From positions 1-64,000 of the forward strand of contig JAHHHA010000028.1 of NCBI GenBank assembly GCA_019359615.1: 64,000 bases of DNA, given 5' to 3'. This DNA comes from Cyanosarcina radialis HA8281-LM2 (GTDB lineage Bacteria; Cyanobacteriota; Cyanobacteriia; Cyanobacteriales; CCAP-1448). The notes beneath the pieces were generated by a model. It saw nothing but the letters and a program-made list of their open reading frames with translations, was not told the origin of the DNA and made no database searches. Below are positions 50,337 to 58,948 of the stretch, in pieces; within the stretch, counting starts at the first letter, position 1; each line of letters starts with the position of its first letter. The position numbers were made by a program, and so were the translations under genes.

Positions 50337-51935
50337 TTATAAATCAGCCCCAGAATAAGAAAGGTTGAATGATTTATTGCAAAGGGGAAAATCAGGAACA
50401 ATATTGTTAACCAATGCTTTCGATAAAGCTGGCCAGTTCACAAATGAAGGATCTTTGACTTTAACCCGATGCAACTTACCCTGATGGTCTACCATAACCC
50501 AGTGGACAATTGCGCCACGCCAACCTTCTACTAAACCAAACGCGGGTTCAAAAGCAGGCAGCGATGGTAAGGTCACAGCCAGCGCACCTGTTTCTGGAAG
50601 TAGCTCGATCGCTTGCTGAATTAGACGAACAGATTCACGAACTTCTAGAACCCGCACCATCGTCCGGGCATAGACATCGCCTGTCTCAAAGACGGGAACC
50701 TGGAATGATAAGTCTTGATAGGCAGCAAAAGGGCGATCGCGTCGAACATCTCGATCTTGTCCAGAGGCACGAGCGACATACCCCAGGGTTCCGTAGTCAT
50801 CAGCAACTTGAGGGGATAACTGTCCAGTCCCATGCAAGCGATCGGTCAGTAAGGTATTGTTGAAACCGATTTCTACGATGTCATTAAAGTCAGCCAGTAT
50901 AGTGTCTAACTCGGCTGCCAAGTCCAAGTTGGGAGGAAGTGCATGGTTCGCTCCACCCAGAACGATCCCACCCCGGAGTAATCGATTGCCTGTCAGCCTT
51001 TTATTCAGCCGCAATAGTTGTTCTCGAATCCGAAAGCAGTGGGCATGAGCAGCAGCAAAGCCTGTATCGTTCGCGATCGCTCCGAAATCAGCAATGTGGT
51101 TATACAGGCGTTCCAGTTCCAAAAAAATTACCCGCAGCAATTTGGCGCGTTCTGGCACTTCGCAACCAGACAGGGCTTCCAATGCCTGACAATATGCCAA
51201 GGCATGACCTACTGTTGTATCGCCCGAAATCCGTTCCGCGAGTTCCACACCTTCTATCGGCAGTTTCCCTTCAAATAATTTCTCGGTGCCTTTATGGGTG
51301 TAGTAAAGCCGTGCTTTCATCTTCAGAATAGTTTCTCCCTCCACCGTGAACCGGAAGTGACCTGGCTCAATAATTCCGGCATGAACAGGACCCACTGGGA
51401 TTTCGTAAATGCCTTCACCCATGACCTCTTTAAAGGGAAAAGGCACTTCTTCTGTTGCAGACTCCGTTAAAGGACTGGCATCTTTGCGTAATGGGAAATA
51501 GTCTGCTGACCAGGCGCTATGACGCACCAAAGGACGGCAATCAGGATGTCCAACGGGTTGGATGCCAAACAGATCTTGAATTTCCCGTTCAAAGCGGGCA
51601 GCAGGCAAACTGTAAGTTGCTAGCGACGGTATTGTTGGGTCAAGGGCCGGAATACCAACAGTCGCACGAACAAACCCCTTAAACGAGTCATGGGCGAAGA
51701 GATAATGAACTTCAAATTGCCCTCGATCGGAACGGCGATCGTCAGCCACCATTAACATCAACTCTCCACCTAATTCTGAGTGCAAGAGTTGAGTTAGGGG
51801 AACAACCGCCTCTCGTTCGATCTGGAAATGCAGTTCGTTTCCTCGCCGAATCTGCATTTCTGCAATCCAGGAATGCAGACCTTTCTCAATATGGGTTTGT
51901 AAGTCAGAAATGTCAAACATAATCTTATGAGGCAA
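50337..51935 (-). CDS. HycE/NuoCD-like large subunit lacking Ni-Fe cysteines (Ehr-type)
   Basis: A 532-residue fusion of a NuoC-like N-terminal part (to about 150, FEREIQDLFGIQPVGHPDCRPL) and a NuoD/hydrogenase-large-subunit part. True [NiFe] hydrogenases have CxxC near the start and CxxC at the end. Here the first site reads AERISGDTTVGHALAY (about 233-248) and the end reads PLCNKSFNLSYSGADL, so at least three of four ligands are absent and it cannot bind the Ni-Fe centre. This is the feature of energy-converting hydrogenase-related (Ehr) complexes and of Rv0087. It starts within the 3' end of the HyfF-like gene (11-bp overlap). It likely couples an unknown redox reaction to ion pumping. Confidence 0.88.
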   Translation of the reverse strand: MPHKIMFDISDLQTHIEKGLHSWIAEMQIRRGNELHFQIEREAVVPLTQLLHSELGGELMLMVADDRRSDRGQFEVHYLFAHDSFKGFVRATVGIPALDPTIPSLATYSLPAARFEREIQDLFGIQPVGHPDCRPLVRHSAWSADYFPLRKDASPLTESATEEVPFPFKEVMGEGIYEIPVGPVHAGIIEPGHFRFTVEGETILKMKARLYYTHKGTEKLFEGKLPIEGVELAERISGDTTVGHALAYCQALEALSGCEVPERAKLLRVIFLELERLYNHIADFGAIANDTGFAAAHAHCFRIREQLLRLNKRLTGNRLLRGGIVLGGANHALPPNLDLAAELDTILADFNDIVEIGFNNTLLTDRLHGTGQLSPQVADDYGTLGYVARASGQDRDVRRDRPFAAYQDLSFQVPVFETGDVYARTMVRVLEVRESVRLIQQAIELLPETGALAVTLPSLPAFEPAFGLVEGWRGAIVHWVMVDHQGKLHRVKVKDPSFVNWPALSKALVNNIVPDFPLCNKSFNLSYSGADL

Positions 51936-53418
51936 TTGTCGTCACGATTTGGTTCAGCAGTAAGGCGATCGGAGTTGGTAAGGTCAGTCCCAAAATTACT
52001 AAGCTGCCAATACAGAGAAACAAGGGAACTAATTGCCAGTTGCCAGTTTCGCCGATGGCGACTCCTGCGGGCGTTAATCCATAAAGCATATGATTCAAAT
52101 GGTTGATAAACGCTACAAAAATAATGGCTAATAAAGTAAGCGACACTACCATGAGCCAGGGATGATGCAAAGAAAACCCAGCCCGAAAAAGAGCAAATTC
52201 ACTGGTGAATAAGCCAAAAGGCGGCAGTCCAATCAACGCCAGCAGTCCTGCTGTAAACAATCCACTCGTCCAAGGCATTGTTTTCCCCAGTCCCCGCACC
52301 CGATCGATCGCATTAGAACCGTAGCGATCCTCAATGCGACCCACGACAAAGAACATGAATGATTTGGCCAGGGTGTGATTGAGTAGATGCAATAATGCTG
52401 CAAATAAACCAGGCGCACCGAGCGCAAATCCAAGACAGATCAATCCAGTATGTTCGACGCTGGAGTAAGCCAACATCCGCTTATAGTGGCGGGTTTGAAC
52501 GGCGCTAAACGCCGCTACTCCTAACGAAAATACGCCTAAAATTAGTAATAGAGTGTCGGTATAGTGATGCCCGATCGCCGTATCGACAACTGCTTTCCAG
52601 CGCAGAATGGCATACATAGCAACCGCAAATAATGCAGAAGACATCATTGCTCCCAATGGCGTAGGGGATTCTCCATACGCATCGGGTTTCCAGGTATGCA
52701 TGGGTGCAATCCCGGCTTTTGTGCCATAGCCAATCAAGAGGAAAACAAACGCTAATTTCAAGATTTCTGGTTGTAACCGGGGGGCTGTTGCAATCAGCAC
52801 CGACCAATTCAACGCATTATCCGCCTCCCCCGCAATTGCCACAAAATCGAAGTAGGTTAGCACAGTACCCACAAACGCCAGTGCAATTCCGACTGAGTTA
52901 ATCAGAATATACTTCCAGGATGCTTCCACCGACGCTTTCGTTAATTTAAAGGGAATCAGGAATGCTGAAAAAATTGTGGTTGCTTCGAGGGCGACCCACA
53001 TCACTCCCACATTGTTGGCTACAGTCGCCAGCAGGAGCGCGGCAATCAGCAAATTCATAGAAATGTAATATTGTCGGAGTGGGCGATCGCTAAAATCATC
53101 CTTTTTTCCCAATCCAGGACTCAGTACCAGGGTTAAAGTGGAAATCGTTGTGACGCATATCAGCAACAGTGCAGAGAGTCCATCGACCCGAAAAATATCT
53201 TGCAGTCCTAGCCCATCGAGTTGAAGTCCCCAGGTGGGAATGTGGCGATCGACAAGCACTCGAATGACAAATCCAAGTGCAGCACCCAGCGAAATCAACG
53301 AGAGAATTGTATTCGACCAACCCACCCAACGACGGTAATCTCGAACCAGGTAGGTCAGCAACGCCGCTAACAAAGGAGGAGATAAAAGTAAACTAAAGTG
53401 GAAAACTATCATCATCAA
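51925..53418 (-). CDS. HyfF/NuoN-like proton-pumping subunit
   Basis: A 497-residue antiporter-like membrane subunit with about 14 helices. Conserved positions include Glu in MWVALEATTIFSAFLIPFK (TM5), Lys in GYGTKAGIAPMHTWKPDAYGESP (TM7 region) and LLNHTLAKSFMFFVVG (TM10-12 Lys), which form the ion channel in complex I and group 4 hydrogenases. The sequence resembles HyfF/HycQ. It is the fifth gene of the cluster and follows the HyfE-like gene by 7 bp. Confidence 0.9.
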   Translation of the reverse strand: MMMIVFHFSLLLSPPLLAALLTYLVRDYRRWVGWSNTILSLISLGAALGFVIRVLVDRHIPTWGLQLDGLGLQDIFRVDGLSALLLICVTTISTLTLVLSPGLGKKDDFSDRPLRQYYISMNLLIAALLLATVANNVGVMWVALEATTIFSAFLIPFKLTKASVEASWKYILINSVGIALAFVGTVLTYFDFVAIAGEADNALNWSVLIATAPRLQPEILKLAFVFLLIGYGTKAGIAPMHTWKPDAYGESPTPLGAMMSSALFAVAMYAILRWKAVVDTAIGHHYTDTLLLILGVFSLGVAAFSAVQTRHYKRMLAYSSVEHTGLICLGFALGAPGLFAALLHLLNHTLAKSFMFFVVGRIEDRYGSNAIDRVRGLGKTMPWTSGLFTAGLLALIGLPPFGLFTSEFALFRAGFSLHHPWLMVVSLTLLAIIFVAFINHLNHMLYGLTPAGVAIGETGNWQLVPLFLCIGSLVILGLTLPTPIALLLNQIVTTIAS

Positions 53419-53425
53419 TTACCGT

Positions 53426-54085
53426 TCAATATCTCAACTGGTTGAGTTTACTGACATCTATGGACTCAAACGTTCCCTGGATCTGGTACACAAAGACTTG
53501 CATGACTAGAAAGCCCATGAGCAAATCTAAAAAGACACCCAGTTCAACAATCAAGGGGATACCGAAAGTACCCAGTACTGCCAACATGGCAATGCCGTTT
53601 TCCATCACTAGAAAACCCAGTACCTGAGTGAAGGCTTTTTTCCGGGTGATGATGACAAATAAACCGATAAAGATTAGGGCAACTGCAAAGGGTAAACCGT
53701 TGCGAGTGGGTAGCGTAATCAGGCGAATTAAAGGATTCGTCATCGCCTGGGCGAGTAAAACCATCACTCCAGTTAGCACCAGTGAAGTTGCTGTGTTGAT
53801 ATAAGGTGCAACCTCTCGTTCAACGTCGATCTGAACTAAGAACCGTTGGAGTAATCGGGGAATAAATATAACCTTCAAGAAAAACAATAAGACACCAATC
53901 CAGTACAGCTTGGGGTCGTTTCCGAAATAAGCAACGATCGCAAATAAAATCGTTAGCATGGTGGATTGCCACTGAAAAACCTTGATATAGGCGAGTAGAG
54001 AACGCCGCCAGACGAGGAGGATGCCAAAGAGCAGAACGCTGGCAGCAACTAAGGTGGAAAGTTGGGAAAACAAAAGGTCATTCAT
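53426..54085 (-). CDS. HyfE/HycP-like small membrane subunit
   Basis: The start is fixed at the ATG 54085, which overlaps the HyfC-like stop by 4 bp; the longer frame to 54346 is a shadow of that gene. The 219 residues hold six helices with a NuoK-like end (VLGFLVMENGIAMLAVLGTFG ... VELGVFLDLLMGFLVMQVFVY). Glu in LVMENG and VELGV correspond to the NuoK proton-channel glutamates. Matches HyfE of hydrogenase-4 and HycP (Rv0085). Confidence 0.88.
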   Translation of the reverse strand: MNDLLFSQLSTLVAASVLLFGILLVWRRSLLAYIKVFQWQSTMLTILFAIVAYFGNDPKLYWIGVLLFFLKVIFIPRLLQRFLVQIDVEREVAPYINTATSLVLTGVMVLLAQAMTNPLIRLITLPTRNGLPFAVALIFIGLFVIITRKKAFTQVLGFLVMENGIAMLAVLGTFGIPLIVELGVFLDLLMGFLVMQVFVYQIQGTFESIDVSKLNQLRY

Positions 54086-55032
54086 TTCAGCACTAATGAG
54101 GAGGTTACTGCTAGCAAAGCGAGGACGAAGGATAGTGAAAGCAATTCCGGTACTCGAAATAGACGTAATTTGGCAACCCGCGTCTCTAGCAGGGCGATCG
54201 CACTTGCCAGCAAGATTAATTTGCCAATCCAGGCAGCAGTTGCTAGTGCCAGAGTCGGGAGGGTGACGAGCGTTGCCATGCCCCAAGGGACGAAAAGATT
54301 TGCCAAGAGCGAGAGAAACAGGAGGAATTTTGTCCAGGAAGCCCACTCAATTAATGCCAAGTAGCGACCGGAATATTCTAGAATCATGGCTTCGTGAATC
54401 ATCGTCAGTTCTAGGTGTGTGGCTGGATTATCTATCGGCAGGCGACCTGTTTCTGCTAGCACCACAATAAACAGTGCGGCAAAGGCTAGGAAGTGACTGG
54501 GACTGATGGCGGCAGCCGGATCGGTTAGGGTGGTGGTGAGAATCTGTCCCAGATTCGTAGACCCAGAGCCGATCGCCAGTCCTGAGATGGAAAGCGCGAT
54601 AGTAGGTTCGGCAATGGCGGCGATCGTCATTTCTCGGCTGGCTCCCATCCCCCCAAACGCCGTTCCCGCATCTAGACCTGCCAGTGCCAGGAAAAACGTT
54701 CCCAGCAGCAGCAGATAAACCACTACCAGTAAATCGCCCACGGCATCGAAGGCGATGGGAGTGGCAATCAGGGGCACTAATAACGTGACTGTTACAGTCG
54801 AACCAAACACGATATAAGGTGTCGCCTGAAATATCCAAGAGGCATTGGTTGACATCACTACATCCTTCGCCAACCACTTCCGCAACTCCAGATAAGGTTG
54901 CCAGGGCGGTGCCCCTAAGCGATTTTGTAATCGTGCTTTCAGCCACCGCACGAGTCCCACTAATCCTGGAGCCAAGGCTAGCGCCAATAGCATTTGACCG
55001 ATTTCCAGCCCGTAACTCATCATGTTTGTCAT
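54082..55032 (-). CDS. HyfC/NuoH-like membrane subunit
   Basis: A 316-residue subunit that anchors the soluble arm. It carries the NuoH hallmarks RLGAPPWQPYLELRKWLAKD (about 38-57; the charged loop near the quinone-like site) and AETGRLPIDNPATHLELTMIHEAMILEYSG (about 192-220). Eight helices are predicted. It has 4-bp overlaps with genes on both sides, indicating tight translational coupling. The sequence is closer to HycD/HyfC than to complex I NuoH. Confidence 0.9.
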   Translation of the reverse strand: MTNMMSYGLEIGQMLLALALAPGLVGLVRWLKARLQNRLGAPPWQPYLELRKWLAKDVVMSTNASWIFQATPYIVFGSTVTVTLLVPLIATPIAFDAVGDLLVVVYLLLLGTFFLALAGLDAGTAFGGMGASREMTIAAIAEPTIALSISGLAIGSGSTNLGQILTTTLTDPAAAISPSHFLAFAALFIVVLAETGRLPIDNPATHLELTMIHEAMILEYSGRYLALIEWASWTKFLLFLSLLANLFVPWGMATLVTLPTLALATAAWIGKLILLASAIALLETRVAKLRLFRVPELLSLSFVLALLAVTSSLVLK

Positions 55033-57074
55033 CGCTCAATCCATCGACTGGCAAAAATTAAGCCCATCAGCGCCAGTGCCAGGTACAGCAGATATAAATG
55101 CACCAATCCCGATTGCAGGCGGCGAATTTTATTTGCGATGTAGCCAATTAGGTGTAACAGAGGGGTATAGAGCATCCGGTCGAACCAAGGGGTGATTTCA
55201 CTGCGGTAGGCGATCGATTGGACGAAATACTTTGATTCTGGATGGGTATCGATGGTGAGTTCCTTACTAGGGCGATAAAGTTCTGCGAAAACTCGCCGCA
55301 AAGGTTCTGCAAATGCCGTGGCGGTGTATTCCATCCGAGGGGTTAACTCGGTTAGTCCGCATCCCCAGGACTCACTGCGGCGCAGGCGAAAATTCACTCG
55401 CAACAGTTTCAGAATTACTGGAATGGAGCCGATTGCCAGCAATAACGCCAGCGCCAAGGTTGGCAAAGCAATTTGACTCGAACTCGTTGGCACCTGGAGT
55501 GAAACTCCCTCGGTCAAAGAGACGGGGACTTCTGCTAGACCGCCCAATCCCACCAGAATCCGACTGAGTAATGGGATGACGGCAATGGCTCCCGGGCCTA
55601 AGACAACGCAAATCGCTGCCAACATTCCCATACCGATCCGCATCAGCAGGGGAGATTCACGGGCACTCTCGGCTTCGTGAGAACGGGGCATCGCCAGAAA
55701 GGTAATGCCAAAGGCTTTCACAAAGCAGGCAGCCGCCAATCCACTTGTCAGCGCCAGCATTCCCACCGCTAGGGGCATGGCGATCGCCGCCTCTATTCCT
55801 GGAATGTTTAAGCCTTTCAAAAGCGCCTGAAAAACCAGCCATTCGGAAACAAACCCGTTCAAGGGAGGCAAGGCAGAGATAGCAGCCGCACCAATCAAAA
55901 AGAACAGAGCCGTCCAAGGCATTCGCTTCATCAACCCTCCCATTTCCTCCATATTGCGAGTGCCTGTGGCATGGAGGACTGAGCCTGCTCCTAGAAATAA
56001 AAGTCCCTTAAAGCTGGCATGATTGAGGGTGTGATAAAGTCCGCCAACCAATCCCAAGACTGCCAGCGACATCGAACCATAGGAGTGAAACAACAGTCCG
56101 GCTCCAATTCCCATCAAGATAATGCCAATATTTTCGACGGAGTGATAAGCCAACAACCGCTTGAGATCGTGTTCCATCAGTGCATACAACACGCCTAAAA
56201 CTGCGGAAACCGACCCCACAACCAACACCAGCACACCCCACCAAGCGGGCCCGCCGCCGAGGAAATCTAACGCGACTCGGAGTAACCCGTAAATTCCCAA
56301 TTTAATCATCACTCCCGACATCAACGCCGAGACGTAACTGGGCGCGGCTGGGTGCGCTCTGGGCAACCAAACGTGGAGAGGAATAATCCCAGCTTTTGAA
56401 CCGAATCCCAGAAGCGTTAGGAGGAATACTAGGTCGCGAGCGAGGGGCGATAGATTGCTGGCATGAACCCGCAGGTCAGAAAAAGCACCCGATGCGTTGC
56501 CCGTTAACATCAAAAATGCGGCGACGAGGAATGCTACCCCTACATGAGTCACGGCAATGTACCAATTGCCTGCCCTAATTGTTTCTGCTTCATCGCTTTC
56601 AGTAATCACTAAAAAATAGGAAGTCAACGACATCCCTTCCCACATCAGCAAAAACGTAAATACGTTGTCTGCTAGAGTTACCAAACTCATGGCAAGCAGA
56701 AATAGGTTAAACATCGCTCCCAGGAGTCTCAGGGAGCCTCTTTCGCTTTCATAGATTTCGTTATAGGCAATTCCATACAGCGAAGCCGGAATCGCTACCA
56801 CTCCAATGACGCTCAAGAAAAAAGCTCCCAGAGGGTCAAGCCGCAATGCTAACCCGCCACCTACTGGCAGCAAAGCTGGAACGAAAGCAGTAAATGACTG
56901 CCCCGTGAAGATTACTGTTAATCCCAAGAGCAGTCCGGCGGTTGCCCCGATCGCTGCGAGCGCCCCGACTAAGCTCCGTCCCAGTTGTCCCCGCCCTCCC
57001 AGGATCGCTCCCAAAGCCCCCAGGCTGTAGGCACAGATCGTCAATAAAAAAAGCGTTTGCATCATGTTTGACAA
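55029..57074 (-). CDS. HyfB/NuoL-like antiporter subunit
   Basis: A 681-residue membrane subunit with about 16 helices. The core shows LLMWEGMSLTSYFLVITESDE (Glu of TM5), GFGSKAGIIPLHVWLPRAHPAAPS (Lys of TM7), EHDLKRLLAYHSVENIGI and LNHASFKGLLFLGAGSV (Lys of TM12). The C-terminal section with AESARESPLLM, LTEGVSLQVP and ECGLTELTPRMEYTATAFAEPLRRVF-type sequence is the hydrogenase-4 HyfB extension rather than the NuoL lateral helix. Second gene of the cluster, 9 bp after the small-subunit stop. Confidence 0.9.
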   Translation of the reverse strand: MSNMMQTLFLLTICAYSLGALGAILGGRGQLGRSLVGALAAIGATAGLLLGLTVIFTGQSFTAFVPALLPVGGGLALRLDPLGAFFLSVIGVVAIPASLYGIAYNEIYESERGSLRLLGAMFNLFLLAMSLVTLADNVFTFLLMWEGMSLTSYFLVITESDEAETIRAGNWYIAVTHVGVAFLVAAFLMLTGNASGAFSDLRVHASNLSPLARDLVFLLTLLGFGSKAGIIPLHVWLPRAHPAAPSYVSALMSGVMIKLGIYGLLRVALDFLGGGPAWWGVLVLVVGSVSAVLGVLYALMEHDLKRLLAYHSVENIGIILMGIGAGLLFHSYGSMSLAVLGLVGGLYHTLNHASFKGLLFLGAGSVLHATGTRNMEEMGGLMKRMPWTALFFLIGAAAISALPPLNGFVSEWLVFQALLKGLNIPGIEAAIAMPLAVGMLALTSGLAAACFVKAFGITFLAMPRSHEAESARESPLLMRIGMGMLAAICVVLGPGAIAVIPLLSRILVGLGGLAEVPVSLTEGVSLQVPTSSSQIALPTLALALLLAIGSIPVILKLLRVNFRLRRSESWGCGLTELTPRMEYTATAFAEPLRRVFAELYRPSKELTIDTHPESKYFVQSIAYRSEITPWFDRMLYTPLLHLIGYIANKIRRLQSGLVHLYLLYLALALMGLIFASRWIER

Positions 57075-57083
57075 TTCATCGGC

Positions 57084-57602
57084 TTACGATTTAGGCCATC
57101 GATCCAAGGCGGTTAAAATGCCGCGCAGAAGATCTGTGGGTTCGGGCGGGCAACCAGCTACAAACACGTCCACGGGCACGATCCGATCTACACTGCCAGC
57201 GATCGCGTAACTGCCTTTAAAGACACCGCAAGTTTTGGCACAATCTCCCACCGCCACAACTAACTTTGGATCGGGAGTCGCTTCATAAGTTTTTCTGAGC
57301 GCCACTTCCATGTGACGAGTCACCGGGCCCGTTACCAACAGCAGATCGGCATGGCGAGGAGAGGCTACAAAGTGAATCCCAAAACGTTCTGAATCGTATA
57401 GCGGGTTAGTCAGGGCTGTAATTTCCAGTTCGCACCCATTACACGACCCAGCATCGACCTCCCGAATTGCCAGCGATCGCCCCAACAGCCGACGAGTTTT
57501 GGCTTCCACTTGTCTAACCACTTGAACCACGTCGGTTTCAGCTAGGTCTAGCTGCTCTGTCGCGATTCCGACTCTCAGGATTTTTTGTAGCAGTGTAGGC
57601 AT
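57084..57602 (-). CDS. NuoB/HycG-like [4Fe-4S] small subunit
   Basis: A 172-residue soluble subunit that carries the terminal iron-sulfur cluster. Ligand candidates are Cys54 and Cys57 (SCNGCELEI), Cys121 or Cys125 (GDCAKTCG) and Cys151 (GCPPEP), the spacing expected for the N2-like cluster next to the large-subunit active site. The cluster is therefore intact even though the Ni-Fe site of the partner is lost. It is the first gene of the six-gene cluster; the promoter should lie in 57603-57700, where no clear -35/-10 pair was assigned. Confidence 0.9.
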   Translation of the reverse strand: MPTLLQKILRVGIATEQLDLAETDVVQVVRQVEAKTRRLLGRSLAIREVDAGSCNGCELEITALTNPLYDSERFGIHFVASPRHADLLLVTGPVTRHMEVALRKTYEATPDPKLVVAVGDCAKTCGVFKGSYAIAGSVDRIVPVDVFVAGCPPEPTDLLRGILTALDRWPKS

Positions 57603-57761
57603 ATCTCTTCATCGGTATTAATATTTATTAGCCTTTGTAGCTGTATATATCTAAACCTGACAATCTGCAAAGTCTTGCATATAGACTAGCACTCATGCTA
57701 TGGTGTGGCAAGCAGTAACTGGATGAGGAAATGTTCATTCCCTGGGCTGCAATTGGTATAC

Positions 57762-57799
57762 CTACGAGCATTAGCCCGTTTTAGGGTGAATGCTCGTAG
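57762..57799. repeat. Strong 11-bp inverted repeat (hairpin)
   Basis: CTACGAGCATT (57762-57772) and AATGCTCGTAG (57789-57799) are exact complements, with CCC/GGG inside the 16-nt loop. It lies 23 bp before the small SPOR-like gene and between the divergent hydrogenase-like cluster and the plus-strand genes. It could be an operator or a leader hairpin. Confidence 0.6.
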
Positions 57800-57821
57800 T
57801 TACTTGACTTTTAAGTTAAAA

Positions 57822-58037
57822 ATGCATACCGAGATGGCTCGATTTCCAGGCAATAGCTCAAACGCTCCCCTGCCCTCGCTCCCTTTTTGGTGCATTGTCC
57901 GTCGCCTCCCCAACTCACAAAACATCGCCATTGGGGTGTTTAGTTCTCGTGCTGCGGCTGAGGAGCAGATGCACTTCTTAGCGAAAATGTCTCCTAACAC
58001 GACTTACGATGTGGTATTCGACTTTGGACTTCACTAA
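57822..58037 (+). CDS. Small SPOR-like protein
   Basis: The start is placed at ATG 57822 (MHTEMARF); 57834 is an alternative, and the frame is open back to 57705 across the hairpin. About 71 residues with FWCIVRRLPNSQNIAIGVFSSRAAAEEQMHFLAKMSPNTTYDVVFD, a beta-alpha-beta pattern repeated in small cyanobacterial proteins (FWCxVRxLPNxQxxxVxRFRxxxDAEGHLxxLR type). Function unknown. It precedes the two metallo-beta-lactamase-like genes by 28 bp. Confidence 0.6.
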   Translation: MHTEMARFPGNSSNAPLPSLPFWCIVRRLPNSQNIAIGVFSSRAAAEEQMHFLAKMSPNTTYDVVFDFGLH

Positions 58038-58065
58038 AAGTCCACTAGAGACTGATAAAACGGCT

Positions 58066-58911
58066 ATGGTAAAGATCGAACTTTTCAACGTCGATCGTGG
58101 CTTCTGTGCGGCGATCGAAGCAGACAATCGCCACACAATTTTATTTGACTGCGGCTACAGTTTTCGTAATGGATTTCGACCCGCTAGATACTTGTTAAGT
58201 AAGCCTTCACTCCACCTTGATTATTTAATCGTGCCTGCCTATACCACAGGGCATCTAGTCGGATTTTCCGATCTAATCGGTCATTTTTTAGAGCGACGTT
58301 TTTCGATCGACTATTTGATTGCTAACCCATCACTCGATCCAGATAGTTTGCCAGAGCTAGCAGTTAGGAATTCTGGGGCGAGCGAATTTCTGAAGTCATT
58401 AAATCGCGTCTTTGAAGGCTGCGGGGACGTAGAGCAAAAAATGCACTTAGGGAATGTAAAAGTGGCGTTTTTCTGGAACAATTACCCGAATTTTCTCGAC
58501 CTCCGCAATCTGGGCTTAGTCATGTTCTTGTCCTACCGAGACATCAATATAGTTTTTCCCAGCGATCTAAAAATCCCAGGCTGGCGCAGCCTGCTAAAAA
58601 ATCCTGAATTTCGCGATTGTCTCCGCCAGGTCAACATCTTCGTTGCCTCCAATCACGGGCAGGAAGATGGTTATTGCCCAGAAGTTTTTAATTACTGCCA
58701 TCCCGATCTAGTCATTATTTCTAATCAGGTTCACCAAGAACTTCCATCCGTAATGTTGCGGGAGTACGAAGGCTATGCAGGAGGTTTACGTACAAACATA
58801 GGTAAGCAAAAAGTGTTAACAACTCGTGACGCTGGGACGATCGCTATCCATCAAAGTCGAGATGCACGTCTAGAGGTAATTGCTGGCCAACACGAGTCCT
58901 ATCGTTATTAA
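58066..58911 (+). CDS. Degenerate ComEC-like metallo-beta-lactamase-fold protein, copy 1
   Basis: Start at ATG 58066 (MVKIELFNVD), since the 19 residues before it overlap the previous gene. The 281 residues follow the ComEC/Rec2-type MBL pattern: FNVDRGFCAAIE, ILFDCGY (28-31 region), LDYLIVPAYTTGHLVGFSDL where the HxHxDH motif should be, INIVFPSDL for the ILFTGD strand, and ASNHGQEDGY...CHPDLVIIS for the HHG-SxxS segment. Only His63 of HxHxDH and one His in SNHG remain, so hydrolase activity is doubtful. It is probably a binding or scaffold protein. A paralogue follows 37 bp later. Confidence 0.7.
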   Translation: MVKIELFNVDRGFCAAIEADNRHTILFDCGYSFRNGFRPARYLLSKPSLHLDYLIVPAYTTGHLVGFSDLIGHFLERRFSIDYLIANPSLDPDSLPELAVRNSGASEFLKSLNRVFEGCGDVEQKMHLGNVKVAFFWNNYPNFLDLRNLGLVMFLSYRDINIVFPSDLKIPGWRSLLKNPEFRDCLRQVNIFVASNHGQEDGYCPEVFNYCHPDLVIISNQVHQELPSVMLREYEGYAGGLRTNIGKQKVLTTRDAGTIAIHQSRDARLEVIAGQHESYRY

Positions 58912-58948
58912 AGATTTTAACGATCGCCCATCTATAGAAGGGATTAAG

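Noticed and set aside
54086-54346. N-terminal extension of the HyfE-like protein
   Set aside because: This part is another frame of the HyfC-like gene; the start overlapping that stop by 4 bp fits the operon pattern.
50337-57602. Functional group 4 [NiFe] hydrogenase
   Set aside because: The large subunit lacks the CxxC ligands, and no maturation genes are nearby.
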